Source: Phymatolithon calcareum (lineage: Eukaryota > Rhodophyta > Florideophyceae > Hapalidiales). From it: a stretch of DNA of 64,000 nucleotides. Position 1 is the stretch's first letter. Every line of letters starts with the position of its first letter. A model generated the notes under the pieces. The model had not been told where the DNA came from, did no database searches, and saw only the letters and a program-made list of their open reading frames with translations. The stretch lies in NCBI GenBank assembly GCA_977006965.1, contig OZ345355.1, positions 2,542,001 through 2,606,000 of the forward strand, in the 5' to 3' direction. The translations under genes and the position numbers were made by a program. Positions 1 to 11,486 of the stretch are shown piece by piece.

Positions 1-149
1 GCTCTGAAAAACTGCACACATAACATTCCTAAGACCCTAATGATACGACGAACGTAGATTAAAATGGTGCTGGGGCTCAATAACAGCGGTCAATACTCCG
101 AAAGGTGGATTTTAAGACCCGAAATGGACTATCATTGAATTATTTAACA
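1..149. other. no gene seen; possible LINE-F2 3' end remnant
   Basis: I see no coding segment here. Around 18-45 the sequence weakly resembles the reverse complement of the LINE-F2 3' end (compare CTCATTAACACTCCTAAGAC near 12845), so it may be an old F2 tail on the minus strand. Confidence 0.2.
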
Positions 150-415
150 ATAAAATCTTCAAGAAGTATCCAAAAAATAAGAATGACCCAAACAGGACAG
201 ATTTGTCCAGATAAGGATGTGCAGTACGAGAGGGTTAATAAATACTACTAAAAAAATATGATGTACACCTAATTCGGGTAATCGGGAAGCGTGGATAGAC
301 GTAATGAAGCACTGTCGCATTGGTATAAGTAGTAAACTTGCCTGAACCAAACAATAAGAAAAGGTATCACTCTCACAAAGGGACCTGAGTGGTGGACTGA
401 CACATGGGAACGATC
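150..415 (-). repeat. dispersed repeat R1, copy 1
   Basis: The minus strand of this stretch matches 60240-60430 (+) over about 200 bp, including the shared words CAGTGCTTCA, CCCGAA and TCAGGCAAG. It also matches 44805-45070. All copies lack a credible ORF. The short open frames here translate to similar peptides at 159-350 and 60147-60470 only because the DNA is repeated. The class of element is unknown (SINE, MITE or LINE tail). Confidence 0.6.
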
Positions 416-1489
416 ACAGCACAACACAGCTCAATGTGTCGCTTTCAATTACCTCCGGCTGCATGAGCGGCTTTTGTACTGATGTCGCGGGTTTGTATAT
501 ATGTAGAGTTAGCTAGCGCATATCATAGCAAGTAGTAGTTTTGGCAAGGGTTGTCGATTTAGCGAACTTTCCTTACATTTTCGGTCCATGCAGGGAATTT
601 CGTCGACAAAATACTGTACCTCATACAGAGACTGGAAGAAAATATTCGCAGTAAGCAGGCGCAATGAAGTTCTATGAGACAGGGGTTTGTTTTCTGGATT
701 CTATGGATCAAGGTAAACAAGCGAAGAGAAAGGTTATTCAAGATTGGGTGGATTGTATGTGCTTTTAAGAACATCGTTCTCTTGAACTCCTTTCTGTTAG
801 GGCTTGACAATAACGTACCGTTTCGTTTCGTCCTGGTGTTATGCGAGACGGACATAAGCAGTCAGATGGCACAAAGGTATTCACTTCACGAACAAAACCT
901 TTGAGCCCGTAGGGCGTCAATGGAGCACTTGACCTTTCTTTGCTCTTGTCGGGCTCTCTTTCGGCGGCAATTCAGGGAAGAGTGCGTGAAAGTTGTAGAA
1001 GATCTTTCCAGAGATTGACCTATATAAATTCTCGAATTTTTGATCAACGAAAACCTTGTTCGAGGGAACGTTTAGACCTCCGAAGTGAACGTAGGCCTGT
1101 TTACCAGATTCGAGATCAGCATGTTTCACAAGATGAAGTTCAAAATGAGCTCAGTAAATCGTTTTACAGTGAATGATCCAGAAGCGAAATCAGAATTGCT
1201 AATATGTTCTTGGTTCAAAATTTATGGCGATTTTCCGAGCTTTGTCTTCTTTGGAAGACTTCATTAAGACGTCAAATAGCGACTACCGTTCGTCTTCACG
1301 CTCCAGGTCGATCTGTTCTACTTCAAAACAGCTTCTCCGTGTCCTTGTTCACCGTTCCCTGCCGTCTCTCGAAACCGTGACGTTCAGCTGCTCCAGTAGT
1401 TCTTTGCAATCAACTAATCATGAATTATTCGGAATGCTCCATCGGCTGACAGTACTCGTAGTTTTTTAATGGTACTGCTTGTGCGGAGC
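416..1489. other. no recognisable gene
   Basis: Short open frames occur on both strands, none longer than about 100 codons, and none shows a family motif I recognise. No LINE 3' end or tandem repeat is evident. It is likely decayed repeat or intergenic DNA. Confidence 0.4.
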
Positions 1490-1950
1490 CTGCATGGTCG
1501 AGAATACAGGAGAAGTGATCTGGAAGTTGGAGAGGTCTCTCTGATTTGCAAGCATAGACTCCGGAAAAGCTCATCAATATTGTCTTTTGGCTCTAGTATT
1601 GAGCTAAATTCATAGTTTATCCTGGCTTGATGTTGTCTATTCTCGCGGGCAGAGAAATGCGCAATGGGCAGACCGGTAAATTTGCAGTTATCGACATCCA
1701 ATATGCAAGATAATCTGCGCCTCAGCAACAGCAAAAATAATATTTGCTTCCGGTGCTGGTCCCAATCTGGGCTCATCGAAATTAACAAGAACATTCATCG
1801 TGAAGCGTCATGCCACATAAGTAACCACACGACCGTTAAGTCAGTTTATTTCTGTGAAGAAAACTTGCGTCTCGCACGGGGCCATTTGCAACCAAGGCGC
1901 AAGTGATGGACCCTACAAACACCGTTTGGGTGTTTGTACAGTAAACCCCT
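1490..1950. repeat. dispersed repeat R2, copy 1
   Basis: This segment aligns with 9384-9725. Shared blocks include TGGTCGAGAATACA, GATCTGGAAGTTGGAG and CCTACAAACACCGTTTGGGT. The order is the same in both, with indels between blocks. Neither copy keeps an open frame, so I cannot name the element. It may be part of a decayed TE. Confidence 0.6.
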
Positions 1951-2149
1951 TCTAACTGCAAGGCTTCGGGACCGGTAGTCGAGTTGCCGTTTAAGAGGGA
2001 ATTGTGTCTGTATGGACTGCCTTGTGGAATGAGGGCCTGCCAAAGGACCCGCGCTAAGAGCCATCGTCTCCGAAGATGAGGCCAAGGTAGCACTGCATGC
2101 TCCAATAAACGTCCTGCTCGAAAAGACGGAACAAAACCGCTCGGGCTGA

Positions 2150-2207
2150 ATACTGTCCTCACGTTGAGACACATGGTACCTTCTCAATAAATCCACTTAA
2201 TTACGAA
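2150..2207 (+). mobile_element. LINE-F3 3' end fragment
   Basis: The F3 signature ACATGGTACCTTCTCAATAA followed by ATCCACTTAATTACGA is present. The same terminus recurs near 5700, 8565, 19590 and 46830. Only the 3' end is preserved. Confidence 0.7.
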
Positions 2208-2230
2208 TGGTTGGCAGACGAAATGCATAT

Positions 2231-4056
2231 GGGGATATTTGATGATTTAATTTTTGAGAGCTCCCAAAGCCTCACCTTGGAGTAACGGGGCAGCTCTTGC
2301 ATAATCTCTACGCTATAGTCATCTGGCTGCTCAAAACGTTCTTGATTCGTAATTCTCTCCCAATAAGAGCTCCTGTGAGCCTCTTGCACTCAAACTCAAT
2401 TTCTGTACTCATCTTCGATGACGCTAGAGTACGTTGTAAGGCGACTAGTTCGACCACCGCGCTAATCCAACAGTAAGCACCCAACACTGATTTCCTCCAA
2501 AGGGGTGTTCGGTTGAATGTCAACCTTAGGCACCTTAAACGTGTTGTTCTTTCTCCTATGTAAAGGATCCCTGGTAGCTTGCCTTCAATAGGAATCTTCA
2601 TTCATCTGCCTTCTTCTTCCTTTTCCCATACCTTAATTGTTTCTTCTCTCCTCCTCTTCTTCGTGACAGATCCCTCCTGGGCTTTCTGAAGGGCTTGTCG
2701 CAAGTCTTCATACATCTTGAGATATTCAATATCCTTCATTGCTTCTTTTACGTCCTCATCTCTTCCAACGTACTCTTCTGTTTCTTCAAGGCGCTTTTTG
2801 TGCCTTACCAGGATTAATGCAAAACTTTCTGCTTGATGACGTCTCCTCATTTTTGGTGGTCCCAGTCGGCACAGAACTCGCATTCGGTCCCGGCGGTGTT
2901 CGGCATACTTTCCGAAAACATTCTTGTAGAACAAGCCCTCTGCCGACTCGATTGCCGAGAGCAATCGATTTGTCATTGGAGTAACGTGAAACGCATACTC
3001 CCATTTCGGGATAATTAGCGACTTAAAGATCCTGATGCATGTCTCCGGTTTGAATCCTCGAACATTCACTCCAAGCTCCCGAAGCTTATGTATGCATCCT
3101 GCAGCATTTCGAATTCTTGCTATGGCCGTGTCATCCGTAAGACCCTTGTTATTCATGCTTATCCTAGATACGAGAGTCTCCAGGCTTGCTCTAGTTCTCG
3201 TCCCGCCAAGTAAAACGTGTGCTTCTGAAGTCCTTTGTACTTAAGAACTTCGCTTTTTCCTGGTTTTGTGTTCCATTTCATGCCATTTTCGCTTGCCCAA
3301 CTGGTCGTTATATCAAGAAGTTTCTGCATTCCTCGTCCTGTCTTCGCTTGAAGCTGACAATCATCTGCGAACAATTGCACAGGGCTTTCTGAGACGTTCC
3401 TGTCTGTCATGGAGACGGCTTCTGCGAATGTGTCCATGAATATATTGTATAGGCATAGACTAAGCGGGGAAGCTTGAGGTTCTCGTCGGTCGATGATACA
3501 CCACGTTTCTGTCTCGTCTCCAGCTGATGTGACCCACGATGGTTTTAACAGGTACGCAACCAGCCTTGTTATCTCTTCAGGAAGTTTCTCCGTCAGCCTC
3601 TTCATGAGGATATCCCTGGGCACACTATCGTACGCCGCGGAGAGGTCAAGAACTGCCATGAACGGATGGCCCTTTTTCATTGAAATTTTTGCGCGGAGTA
3701 TAGCGAGATATGTGTTCCTGTCTTTCCGAAAACCCTGCTGAACCTTATTGAAGCGATAGTTCTCGCGCATGTATGCATCTTGAGCTGAGTCGATGATTTT
3801 CCTGGCTTGACTTAAAAGAGATATGGGCCTGTAGTTTGCTGCTACATGAGCTGGGCCTTTCTTGTATAAGGGAATCAGAGTTGCTTGGCGCCATGCCCGA
3901 GGAAGACATTTGAGTCTCCCGCATGTTTCCCATAATGCTAGCATAATTTCGAGCCCCGCTTCTTTGTTCGCGTGCAACATTTCGACCGCAATTCCGTCTG
4001 GACCTAGATTTAATGAAGTAGTAGCTCCTCCGACCTTAGGGGAGTGGTACAAGCTG
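2231..4056 (-). pseudogene. LINE-F4 reverse transcriptase, 5'-truncated copy
   Basis: This is the second half of a LINE ORF2, read from 4052 down to 2308. The RT palm is clear: NYRPISLLSQARKI, then VLDLSAAYDSVPRD, then the polymerase motif LFADDCQLQ. It is followed by a thumb (FKSLIIPKWEYAFH) and a basic C-terminal region ending in an F4-type RLRCLRL module. The frame is broken once, by a 1-nt shift near 3157, and interrupted by one in-frame TGA at 2602. The 3' end is the F4 terminus ATATCCCC at 2231-2238. The endonuclease half is absent (5' truncation, usual for LINEs). One residue of the usual GVPQGSP motif is altered (REPQASP). It is non-functional but only lightly decayed. Confidence 0.85.
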
Positions 4057-4141
4057 AGAGAGCATTGCTTGAGAGTTAGCCTGGATTTTTGGAAAATTGT
4101 AGCTCCTCCGGATTTTGTAAAGTGGTATAAGCTAAGAGGGA
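4018..4141. repeat. imperfect direct repeat at the truncated LINE end
   Basis: GTAGCTCCTCCGACCTTAGG (from about 4019) and GTAGCTCCTCCGGATTTTGT (from about 4099) start two related 43-nt units, each continuing to AGTGGTA(C/T)AAGCT(G/A)AGAG. They lie at the 5' truncation point of the F4 copy. They may be a duplication at the junction or two LINE remnants. Confidence 0.45.
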
Positions 4142-4195
4142 ATACAGTCTGTGCTCCAGCCTATCCCATAAGAGATATATTGCTTGTGGGCTAGA

Positions 4196-5709
4196 CTGGA
4201 GTGCAGATAAGTGGTACCATGGACAGAGAACCATAAAGGAGACCCAAGCTCCCTGAAAAGCTACAGGGCGATTTCGCTGCTGCTGCACGCTCGCAAAATA
4301 TTCGAATCAGCGGTGGATAAACTGATCCGGAAGGAATATTTCTTCAGCAGATCACAAATGGGATTCCAACCTCGACAAGGCACAGAAAAACCGCTTCTCC
4401 GTTATACATCAGCAGTAAAACAAGGAAGAAAGACGAATGCTATACTTGAATTGAAGTCAGCATACGATCGGGTACCAGGAGAGGAGTTTATGCGAGAAAT
4501 TGAGCTCAGATTATCAACAAACGTGGCATCGTTGGTTTCGCTCTCGCCACAGAAGGCCCTCTTCACGGTTATGAATGATGCAGTAAAAATACGAGTTGTA
4601 AGCGAGCGTGGAGTCCCCCTGGGATCGCCCATTAGCCCCACTCTGTTCAATATTCTAATGGACAACTTGGCAGAAAGGATCACGGCCATGAACTTCAACG
4701 ATTCTTATGCGAGTCTTCGCTAGAATACGTTTGCGGACGACGTCATAATACTGGCGAGGAACGAAGATGAGCTCCGAGAAAGTGCTCCGCCATACTCCCA
4801 GGTCGAAGGATTAGAGAACCGTCTCTTCTGGAGAACGAGGAAGTTCAGATAAGTCATATTGCAGAATATCTCGGTACGACAATGGACAAGAACGGAATTC
4901 GTGACGACCGACTCCGGCAGCGATTCAAAGAACCTAGCACTCTAGGCATGACAAGGAAATGATACAGCACAGAAAAATGCATCAGGTTTTTCCAAGCATT
5001 CATCAGGCCGGTATATGAGTACACCGCGCATATAACTCCCGGCACAAACCGAGTATCGAGACCAGCAGTAAAAGTCTAAAAGTACATCGCAACGATACTG
5101 CTTGGAAAGTGGGCAAGGCGGCACTGGAGAAGACTAATGAAGCTATGCCAAGTAGAACCATGGGAGTTACGACGGCATCACCTGCACTCGAAGTAAACGC
5201 GGTGACTTAGGAAGGTTGTGGAGTAGACACGCGACGCTGGGGCAGAGCTGGAACTCGAGACTCTGGACCGCAAGCGAAAATCGATCACACAAACCGATAT
5301 CCAAAACAGGAGTACCCTCCAACTAGCCTGGGAAAAACAAGAAGAACGCCGCGGTAGAAAAATTACCTTTTCCAAGAGTGGTCTACCGCACAAATCAGTG
5401 AGGATGAAAGAAATCAGGCACAGAGTTCTTTGCGCAAGATGGTTTGTACGTCAGTTTCCGAGAAATCCGCCGAAGTTAATAGAAGAAATGGACGGTCATG
5501 GAGCATGGGTCATTAGAATACTGAAGCATCCTGAGAAAGCTAACATGGAGCCCTACAGAGGAGACCAATGTGGCCAGAGCCATCGACGCGATACAAAGAA
5601 ATTCTGATTAAGGAACCGAAATTTCGAGTGTAGTTGAATGCTAAGAAAGGCGCCGACCTTCCTCACGTTAGCACACATGGTACCTTCTCAATAAATCCAC
5701 TAAATTATA
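4196..5709 (+). pseudogene. LINE-F3 reverse transcriptase, 5'-truncated and decayed
   Basis: The open stretch 4211-4723 encodes the RT fingers and palm: SYRAISLLLHARKIFES, ILELKSAYDRVP and RGVPLGSPISPTLFN. A frameshift near 4722 leads to TFADDVIILARNEDE in another frame. After several more breaks, the C-terminal F3 module appears at 5398-5490 (RHRVLCARWFVRQFPRNPPK). The copy ends with the F3 terminus (ATGGTACCTTCTCAATAAAT) near 5709. There is no endonuclease, so it is dead. The neighbouring F4 copy is on the opposite strand, and the two are independent insertions. Confidence 0.8.
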
Positions 5710-5809
5710 ACAGAGAAACATTTCGGTGTCTGTGTACTCGTCCCTGGCATACGCGAGCCGCGGAGCTGATAATTTTCTAGAGCAGGTGGCCGAATAGCTC
5801 CTCTCAATC

Positions 5810-6345
5810 CAGGGAAGAGAAGATGATCTGGAAGACGTATCAAAGGACATTGGGTATCTTGGGGAAGAGGAACACCTCAAAAGAAGCTCTGAACAAGCGG
5901 AAGAAGGTATGGTGTCAAAAAAGCGACGCCAGAAAGCAACAGTCAAAGTCTGGTCGTTGGAAGAAAAGGGCCGGGCAGTTAAAATCCCGATCGGCGTACC
6001 GAACCAACTACCAGGAGTTCTATATATAAGGGACGGAACTGCGCGGTTGAGATGCCTGAGACTCATTCTCAACAGAGTTCCTTTGTGGAGAAAATCCATT
6101 CTGGAGAAGTACTTTCGGACTGGTGCTGCGGTGGAGCTTATCGTGTTTCAGCGTATACTGCGGTCTATGAAGATGGACCAAGAAACGGAATATGAATGCA
6201 AAAGACTTTCTCGGGCCCTCCCAGGGAGAGAAAGGAAATATAAGAAGAATAGTGGAGATATGAGTATGGAAAACGGCGAGAACTTGCCCTGTTACTCAAA
6301 TTGAGGCTTTGGGAGCTTTTAAAATAATCAGCACATATCCCCTCT
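5810..6345 (+). pseudogene. LINE-F4 C-terminal fragment
   Basis: The + frame from 5909 to 6304 gives the F4 C-terminal region: LPGVLYIRDGTARLRCLRLI and NRVPLWRKSILEKYF, then EYECKRLSRAL. It closely matches 47940-48248. It ends with GGGAGCTTTTAAAATAA and CATATCCCC, the F4 terminus. The RT is missing. The junction upstream, at 5710-5810, is unrecognised. Confidence 0.75.
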
Positions 6346-6359
6346 TCAAAGCTCTCAAA

Positions 6360-6502
6360 TTTTTTTTTTTTGAATTTTGAATTTATTAAACGCCCTCAGA
6401 AACACTCATAAGACTGTAAGGGAGATGCGTTTCAGATGCTACTACCTTGGTAGCTCCGTTAAAGCCCGCAAAAGCTCGTTGCTATCGTCGTAGCCCTAGC
6501 TG
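6360..6502 (-). mobile_element. LINE-F2 insertion, 143 bp, with 13-bp TSD
   Basis: A minus-strand F2 3' end, starting with its oligo(T)-complement tail, is nearly identical to 59211-59345. It is bracketed by CAAAGCTCTCAAA at 6347-6359 and 6503-6515. The first bases of the second duplication are ambiguous because the LINE also carries CAAA there. It is a recent, severely 5'-truncated insertion into older LINE sequence. Confidence 0.85.
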
Positions 6503-6531
6503 CAAAGCTCTCAAAGTTGCTCCAAGTGTCT

Positions 6532-7276
6532 TTTTTTAAATTTGGAATTTATTAAACGCCCTCAACAACACTCATGAGACTCTAAGGGACATGCGTTTCC
6601 GTTGCTACTTCTCTTGCAGCCCCTTTACTATTGTCGGATGCGCGCAAGTCGATTTCAGTTAAGAGTCGCTGCCCTAGCTGCAAAAACCCTCCTCCTAGAA
6701 GGTTGGAGGGAAAAGCTTAGAGCTTCATAGCTGGCTAAGAACCTTATCTTGCTGGCTAGTGCTCTATTCGAGGTCGTCGTAGAATACGATTGTGAAGAAC
6801 AGTACTTGTTCGAGTGCTTCCTCAATCATCTTAGTCTCCTCTTCACATCGCCAAGGTACTTCTTGAGATCGTTCATAAGAGCTGGTACGGTATCCCCGAA
6901 TTTATTTTGGAGAAGTGTGGTACTCATCGGGGGAAACGCTGGAATGCCCATTTCACTGCCAATTGGCGGTGTCTTGCTCTCGGAAGTCGGATGATCCCCG
7001 GAGAGAACCCGAGAAGATCGTAAGGAATTTTTCTCTTTCTGTTGGACTTCAAGAGGTCTCCTTCGTCTTTGAAGAGCAAGTCCTTTAGTGATTTCGCTGA
7101 AACTCTTTGCTTGAGATAGGGCAGTGGTGTGTCAAAAGGGTTATGTGTTATCATTGCCGAAATGTCCCGACTCACCCATTGTAATTCTTCAAAGTCCCTT
7201 TCTTCCCTTGGGCAGGCCAATTGGCTCCGTTTTCTATTTCTGGCTCGCTCCAGCATTAGGGGCGCAAAAAAATATC
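6532..7276 (-). pseudogene. LINE-F2 C-terminal fragment nested in an F1 tail
   Basis: The minus frame 7256-6924 encodes the F2 C-terminus (DLLFKDEGDLLKSNRKRKI and RHRQLAVKWAFQRFPR), close to 59442-59864. The 3' end with its oligo(A) tail is at 6532. It is flanked by TTGCTCCAAGTGTCT (6517-6531) and TTGCCCCAAGTGTCT (7277-7291), a 15-bp duplication with one mismatch. That sequence belongs to an F1 3' end, so F2 jumped into F1. Confidence 0.8.
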
Positions 7277-7336
7277 TTGCCCCAAGTGTCTGCTGATGCG
7301 TTGGTAACTTTAAAATAAAAATTCTTCTTCTTCTTC
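7277..7336 (+). mobile_element. LINE-F1 3' end, distal part
   Basis: GCTGATGCGTTGGTAACTTT, an AAATAAAA-like signal and a TTCTTCTTCTTC tail identify the F1 terminus. Its proximal part lies at about 6503-6531, separated by the F2 insertion. Confidence 0.75.
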
Positions 7337-7467
7337 AAAGAGTTGCGTACCACCACAGAACCTGAGCATATGACGACACTGCTTCTGAATTTTTAGAGCA
7401 CTCAGAACTTTGCAAGAGACTGGGATGAGTCATACGTCGAAGGGTCGGAACACCCATCATGCTGGTT

Positions 7468-7670
7468 GACAATGCTAAGAACGGAAAAGGCATTGGACTC
7501 TATACTACTCCACAGCGTTACCATAGCTGACAATATGGAGAACGACGAGTCCCTCTAATAGGGACCAGGCGATATACTAGAATGAACATGTTACGAAAAA
7601 CATCTCCCTTACAGTCTTAGGAGAGTCAATGAGAGGTTTCAAATAAACAACTAAACAATTGCAAAAAAAT
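7468..7670 (+). mobile_element. LINE-F2 3' fragment
   Basis: The sequence matches the F2 end region at 60980-61165 (AACGGAAAAGGCATT, ATGGAGAACGACGAGTCCCT) and runs to TTTCAAATAAACAACTAAAC and an A-rich tail near 7670. It holds the last coding residues plus the 3' UTR only. Confidence 0.7.
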
Positions 7671-7674
7671 ACTG

Positions 7675-8572
7675 GTAGACGAGGAAGTTGAAATATGACG
7701 CACTGCAGACTATCTCGGGACGACAATTGATGCGAACGGTATTCGTGACGACAAGCTTCTGGGGCGATTCAAAAGCGCAAGCGCCAAAGTACGGCTCATG
7801 AGCAACCTAGGAATGACAAGAAGAGGATATAGCACCGAAAAGAGTATCAGGCTCTTCAAAGCTTTTATCAGACCAGTATATGAGTATGATGCGCTTATAA
7901 CACGCGACAGAATCGGTGTATCGAAAGCAGCAGTGAAAATTGAGAAGGACATTGCAACGATACTATTCGGGAAGTAGGCAGCGCGGCACTGGAGAAGACA
8001 AATGCCAAATAGAGCCATGAGAGTTTCGCCGACAGCATCTGCTCCGGAAGCTAAGACGAATATTAAGCAGGATTGTGGAGGAGAAAGATGACACAGGGGC
8101 AGAGCTAGAACTCGAAACTCTCGATTGCATACGGGAAACAAACACGACAACGGACATTCAAGATAGGTCTGGTCTTCGGCAAGTATGGGAACAGCAAGAA
8201 GAGCACCTCATCAGGAAAATTTCGTTCACCAAGAATAGTATACCGCACCAAGCAGTGAGGATTGAAGAAAGCAGATACAGAATTCTTTGTGCAAGGTGGT
8301 TTGTAGGCCATTTTCCGAGAAACCCACCGAAGTTAATTGAAGAAATGCACAGTCAAGGATCACGGGCAGTTAGAACACTCAGTAGAATCCTGAAGAAGCC
8401 GTCATGAACCCCGACAGAAGAGATTGACGTGGCTAGAACCATTGACGTGATTCTTTGTAATTCCGATTAAGGAAGCCAAATTTTCAGTGCTAATAGAATA
8501 TGCCTAGAAAGTTGCCGACTTTCCTCCAGTTGGGACACATGGTACCTTCTCAATAAATCTAATTAATTAGAT
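7675..8572 (+). pseudogene. LINE-F3 thumb and C-terminal fragment
   Basis: The + strand encodes the post-palm region: DYLGTTIDANGIRDDKLLGR and IRLFKAFIRPVYEYDALI. A degenerate stretch follows, then 8075-8407 with the F3 module RYRILCARWFVGHFPRNPPK. It ends in the F3 terminus near 8570. Stops and frameshifts are present, for example a stop after ATILFGK. It is homologous to 4840-5709 and to the minus-strand copy at 28985-29625. Confidence 0.8.
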
Positions 8573-8739
8573 CAAAACTGTCGCAAAAGACAATATCAGA
8601 ATGGTGGAGAAAAGAAGATTGCAAGGGAAAATTTGCTTTCTTCACTTTTTCAAAGCGTTTACCTAGGAGTCCTTTCTAGCGGTAGAGCTATTTTACCAGC
8701 GCTTCAAGCCCTGCGGGAGCGTTCTGCGCCGGTCCCGAA

Positions 8740-9030
8740 TCGTGCTTGCAAATTCTACAGGCTTGCGTGCTGCGGAAAACGCCATCATGAGCAGACGACT
8801 ATCAGAAAACTTCAAGCAGACAAATTTGATCCATCTTTCTGCAAGCTCCATGATCTTAGATTTTCCCGAGAGACTTCCGCGGAAGCACTTAATTATGGCT
8901 TGTCACCATGTAGGACAAAAGACAAAGTGCAGTTGAAATGATGCATGCGAATAAGGAAGCTGGATTGAGTATATTGCTAGCCTTATGGGAGAGATGTGGG
9001 ATGCTCAAATGTCTTTATCTAGTGGATGGT
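8740..9030 (+). pseudogene. LINE-F4 fragment at the start of the RT
   Basis: From 8938 the + strand gives EMMHANKEAGLSILLALWE, then CGMLKCLYL, the segment that opens the RT of F4 (EMLHANKEAG at the 5' end of the 2231-4056 copy). The upstream open stretch 8742-8936 is probably its pre-RT linker, joined by a frameshift. The polymerase core is missing downstream. Confidence 0.55.
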
Positions 9031-9383
9031 CTTTACTTGATGGTCTTCACGCTGAAGTTGATGCTTAGTTTATGTTTAGGTGGATGGAGAAGGCTATCTT
9101 GCTTAACTAGATAAACTACACAGAGTGTGTCCGTATTGGTGCGCTGTCTGTGGAATAATTAGACTAGTATCGGTCCACTCCAGTGTCGGTCCACGCCAGC
9201 GTCGGTGCCATTTAGACTAGTGTCTGTCCACTTCTGTATGGGATAACTCGGTGAACGGCAAGTGAAAATACATTGAACGGCATGGAAACTTTTCTCTGTT
9301 ACAAAGATGGTTCATATCCGGCAGACTTCCGTCCTAAGAAAAGTTTTAAAGGGGGGATCTTTGGCAAACACGTAATCGAGAAG
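9031..9383. other. no gene; short degenerate tandem motif
   Basis: Between about 9170 and 9235 the word GTCGGTCCAC/GTCTGTCCAC recurs with intervening CCAG and TAGACTAGT units, giving a degenerate tandem pattern. Nothing else is recognisable. Confidence 0.35.
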
Positions 9384-9725
9384 CATGTATGGTCGAGAAT
9401 ACATGAGAAGTTGATCTGGAAGTTGGAGCAGTCTGTCTGATTTACATGGCATAATCTTGGGCAAAGTTCATCGTTATTATCTTTTCTTGATGTAATCGAT
9501 TCTCACCGGCAGAGAAACGCTCAAATTTGCGACCGGAGCTGATCCCAATCTGGGCACGTCGAAAGTATGAAGAACATTTAACGTCAAACACCATGTTACA
9601 GAAGTAACGGCTGTTAAGCGAGTTGCTTTCTGTATAGAACAATTGCGGCTCGCATGGGGTTAATTTGCACTCAACGCGCAAGTTTTGGACCTACAAACAC
9701 CGTTTGGGTTGTTGCAGTGACACGA
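9384..9725. repeat. dispersed repeat R2, copy 2
   Basis: This is the second copy of R2 (see 1490-1950), shorter internally. Both copies end at the shared block CCTACAAACACCGTTTGGGT. The small open frame inside (9442-9681, minus) shares scattered residues with the frame at 1414-1794 only because the DNA is homologous. Confidence 0.6.
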
Positions 9726-9944
9726 TCCGCATGCTCAGTCAAATGCACAAGAAGACATCGTATCTTTCTTCAGCGACAGAGCCCGATTAGCTATTGGATA
9801 CGCTACTCTCATGCAACGTGCACCTCTCAGCAGACGGACTTACAACAGGGACTTCATATTTCTCGTCCTAAGCGCATTTTTCTTCTAGGAAAACTTCTCA
9901 TATTGTCAAATGTGCTGCATGGCAGAATGAATTGGATTTCCCTT

Positions 9945-9995
9945 TAATTAAAGCTCCATTTGTGAATTATCATTGCAACTGGGAGATCCCTAATG
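9945..9995 (-). mobile_element. old (TCCA)n-family 3' end
   Basis: AAAGCTCCATTTGTGAATTA continues into TCATTGCAACTGGGAGA. This is a diverged match to the minus-strand terminus at 19126-19160 (AATTATCATTGCACCTGAGA). The simple-repeat tail is lost. Confidence 0.4.
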
Positions 9996-10075
9996 TAAGG
10001 TTGTGTAATGAAATCATTTTTTAACAATTTCTCTCTTGACAGTACCCGCTGACAGTGTCTGCTTTCCAATGGTTA

Positions 10076-10426
10076 CTACACGTATAAACGATTCTTTAAA
10101 AAATGGAGTTCATAAGGGAGGAAGACATGTCGAGAGCTTTCGATTCTTGCCTTTCCGTATTTTCCGCAAAGAAGACGATATTTCTCAATTGTAAAATCAT
10201 CCTCAAAATCGTCGAAAAAAGGTGCCTTCTCTCGCGAAGTCGGTGCTAAAAGGAGATATGTGGGCTCTTCTTGAACAAATTGCCTCCCTTCCAGTAAAGA
10301 AGCTCTTATATCATGATTGCAAAGCTGGGCTTGTCGACGAAGCAAGCTTATATTAATGCAATGCTTATTTCTCGTCGACGGCTCGATAATCTCTATCTGG
10401 AAGTGCCAATGACAGACGCACAACAA
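10076..10426 (-). CDS. unrecognised 116-codon open frame
   Basis: This is an uninterrupted ATG-to-stop frame in otherwise non-repetitive DNA. I recognise no domain. It has an acidic patch (FFDDFEDDF) and no signal peptide or membrane helix. No TATA-like box or poly(A) signal is clearly associated. It could be chance, a decayed TE gene or a genuine small gene. It is listed because it is the only notable open frame between the R2 repeat and the SLAC1-like gene. Confidence 0.15.
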   Translation of the reverse strand: MLCVCHWHFQIEIIEPSTRNKHCINISLLRRQAQLCNHDIRASLLEGRQFVQEEPTYLLLAPTSREKAPFFDDFEDDFTIEKYRLLCGKYGKARIESSRHVFLPYELHFLKNRLYV

Positions 10427-11486
10427 GACTCAGTTTGAGGAAAGTCGGTATCAATCAACGCAATTGTACGAGCGTTAAATAGTATACAGTGCCCTACTCA
10501 GTATTGATTAGAATGGTGTTAATGTCTTCGCCGTCTTTTTTATTTAATACAGTGCCTAGTATTCCAGCGGAAATCTCAGGACGAATTGAAGCACATGGAT
10601 TACGAAGGTGTTGGTCATTTCTACGTAAGGAGTGTAGTGGACGTTTTGACGGGAAATGCAGAAGCTAGATTTTATGATATCTTATGATCCCGAAATTGTT
10701 TCGATGGTGTTTCAGCTGGCGTGTAGACATCTCCAATCACACAAACGAGATGAAATGAAATAAAAATTTCGTTATTTTATAATACAATGCTCATGAAAAA
10801 AACTAGCTACTGAACATGAACCTCGATATCGCACGATCCAAAGAAAGAAAAATTTCTTTACAGCAGTAATAGTTTAACCTAGGAGAAAATATTCCCTCTC
10901 TGGTTCCTCCATGATTTCCGGATGAACCATGCAATTTTATCTATAGAACAAACAAATAGGTCACTTCCATCGTGCCCACACAGTGTAAACATTTCATGGT
11001 ATAGCTTTTAGAAGCTGATTGCGTGGAAAGCCAGGAAACACAAGGAGATAACTCAAAGGATGCGAGAGCTATCGAGAGCTGGTAGATAGACTCTAAATGA
11101 CTGTGAATTTAGCCTACAGGAGGAGGTTTGAAAGTTACGTATTTAGGCCGCTATCTTCTCTGACAGGAGAAGAAGGCGTCGAACATGAAGTAATACACCC
11201 TTTTCTTTCCAATCAACATCTAGGAACTACAGCAGCATGTAGCGCGGAATCCAAACGTGCCGTCTCCAGTCTCTAGCTTTCTTTCGAAGAGAAATGAAAA
11301 TAAGCTGCCCTGTTAGTCACAGCACGTAATAAAATAAATCTCATTCCAATTTCAAAGACAATTCAATTACTCCTTTTTCTACGTTTTCTGTGTCCCGGGG
11401 AAACGGTGCCGTGAGGGTCCGAATCACAGCTTCACGTCTTGTCTTTCTCTTACCATAACTACTCAGCGTATCTGCCGACCTGAATC
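10427..11486. other. intergenic DNA upstream of the SLAC1-like gene
   Basis: No ORF or repeat was recognised. It includes an AATAAAA-type motif near 10755 that could be a poly(A) signal of an undetected transcript. The last 100 bases should hold the promoter of the downstream gene; no clear TATA box is visible. Confidence 0.3.

Noticed and set aside
3040-3060. B-box-like GGTTTGAATCC
   Set aside because: It is the complement of LINE coding sequence (VRGFKPETC) with no tRNA fold around it.
9170-9235. Minisatellite around GTCGGTCCAC
   Set aside because: Only three to four degenerate units of uneven length; noted but not called as a tandem array.
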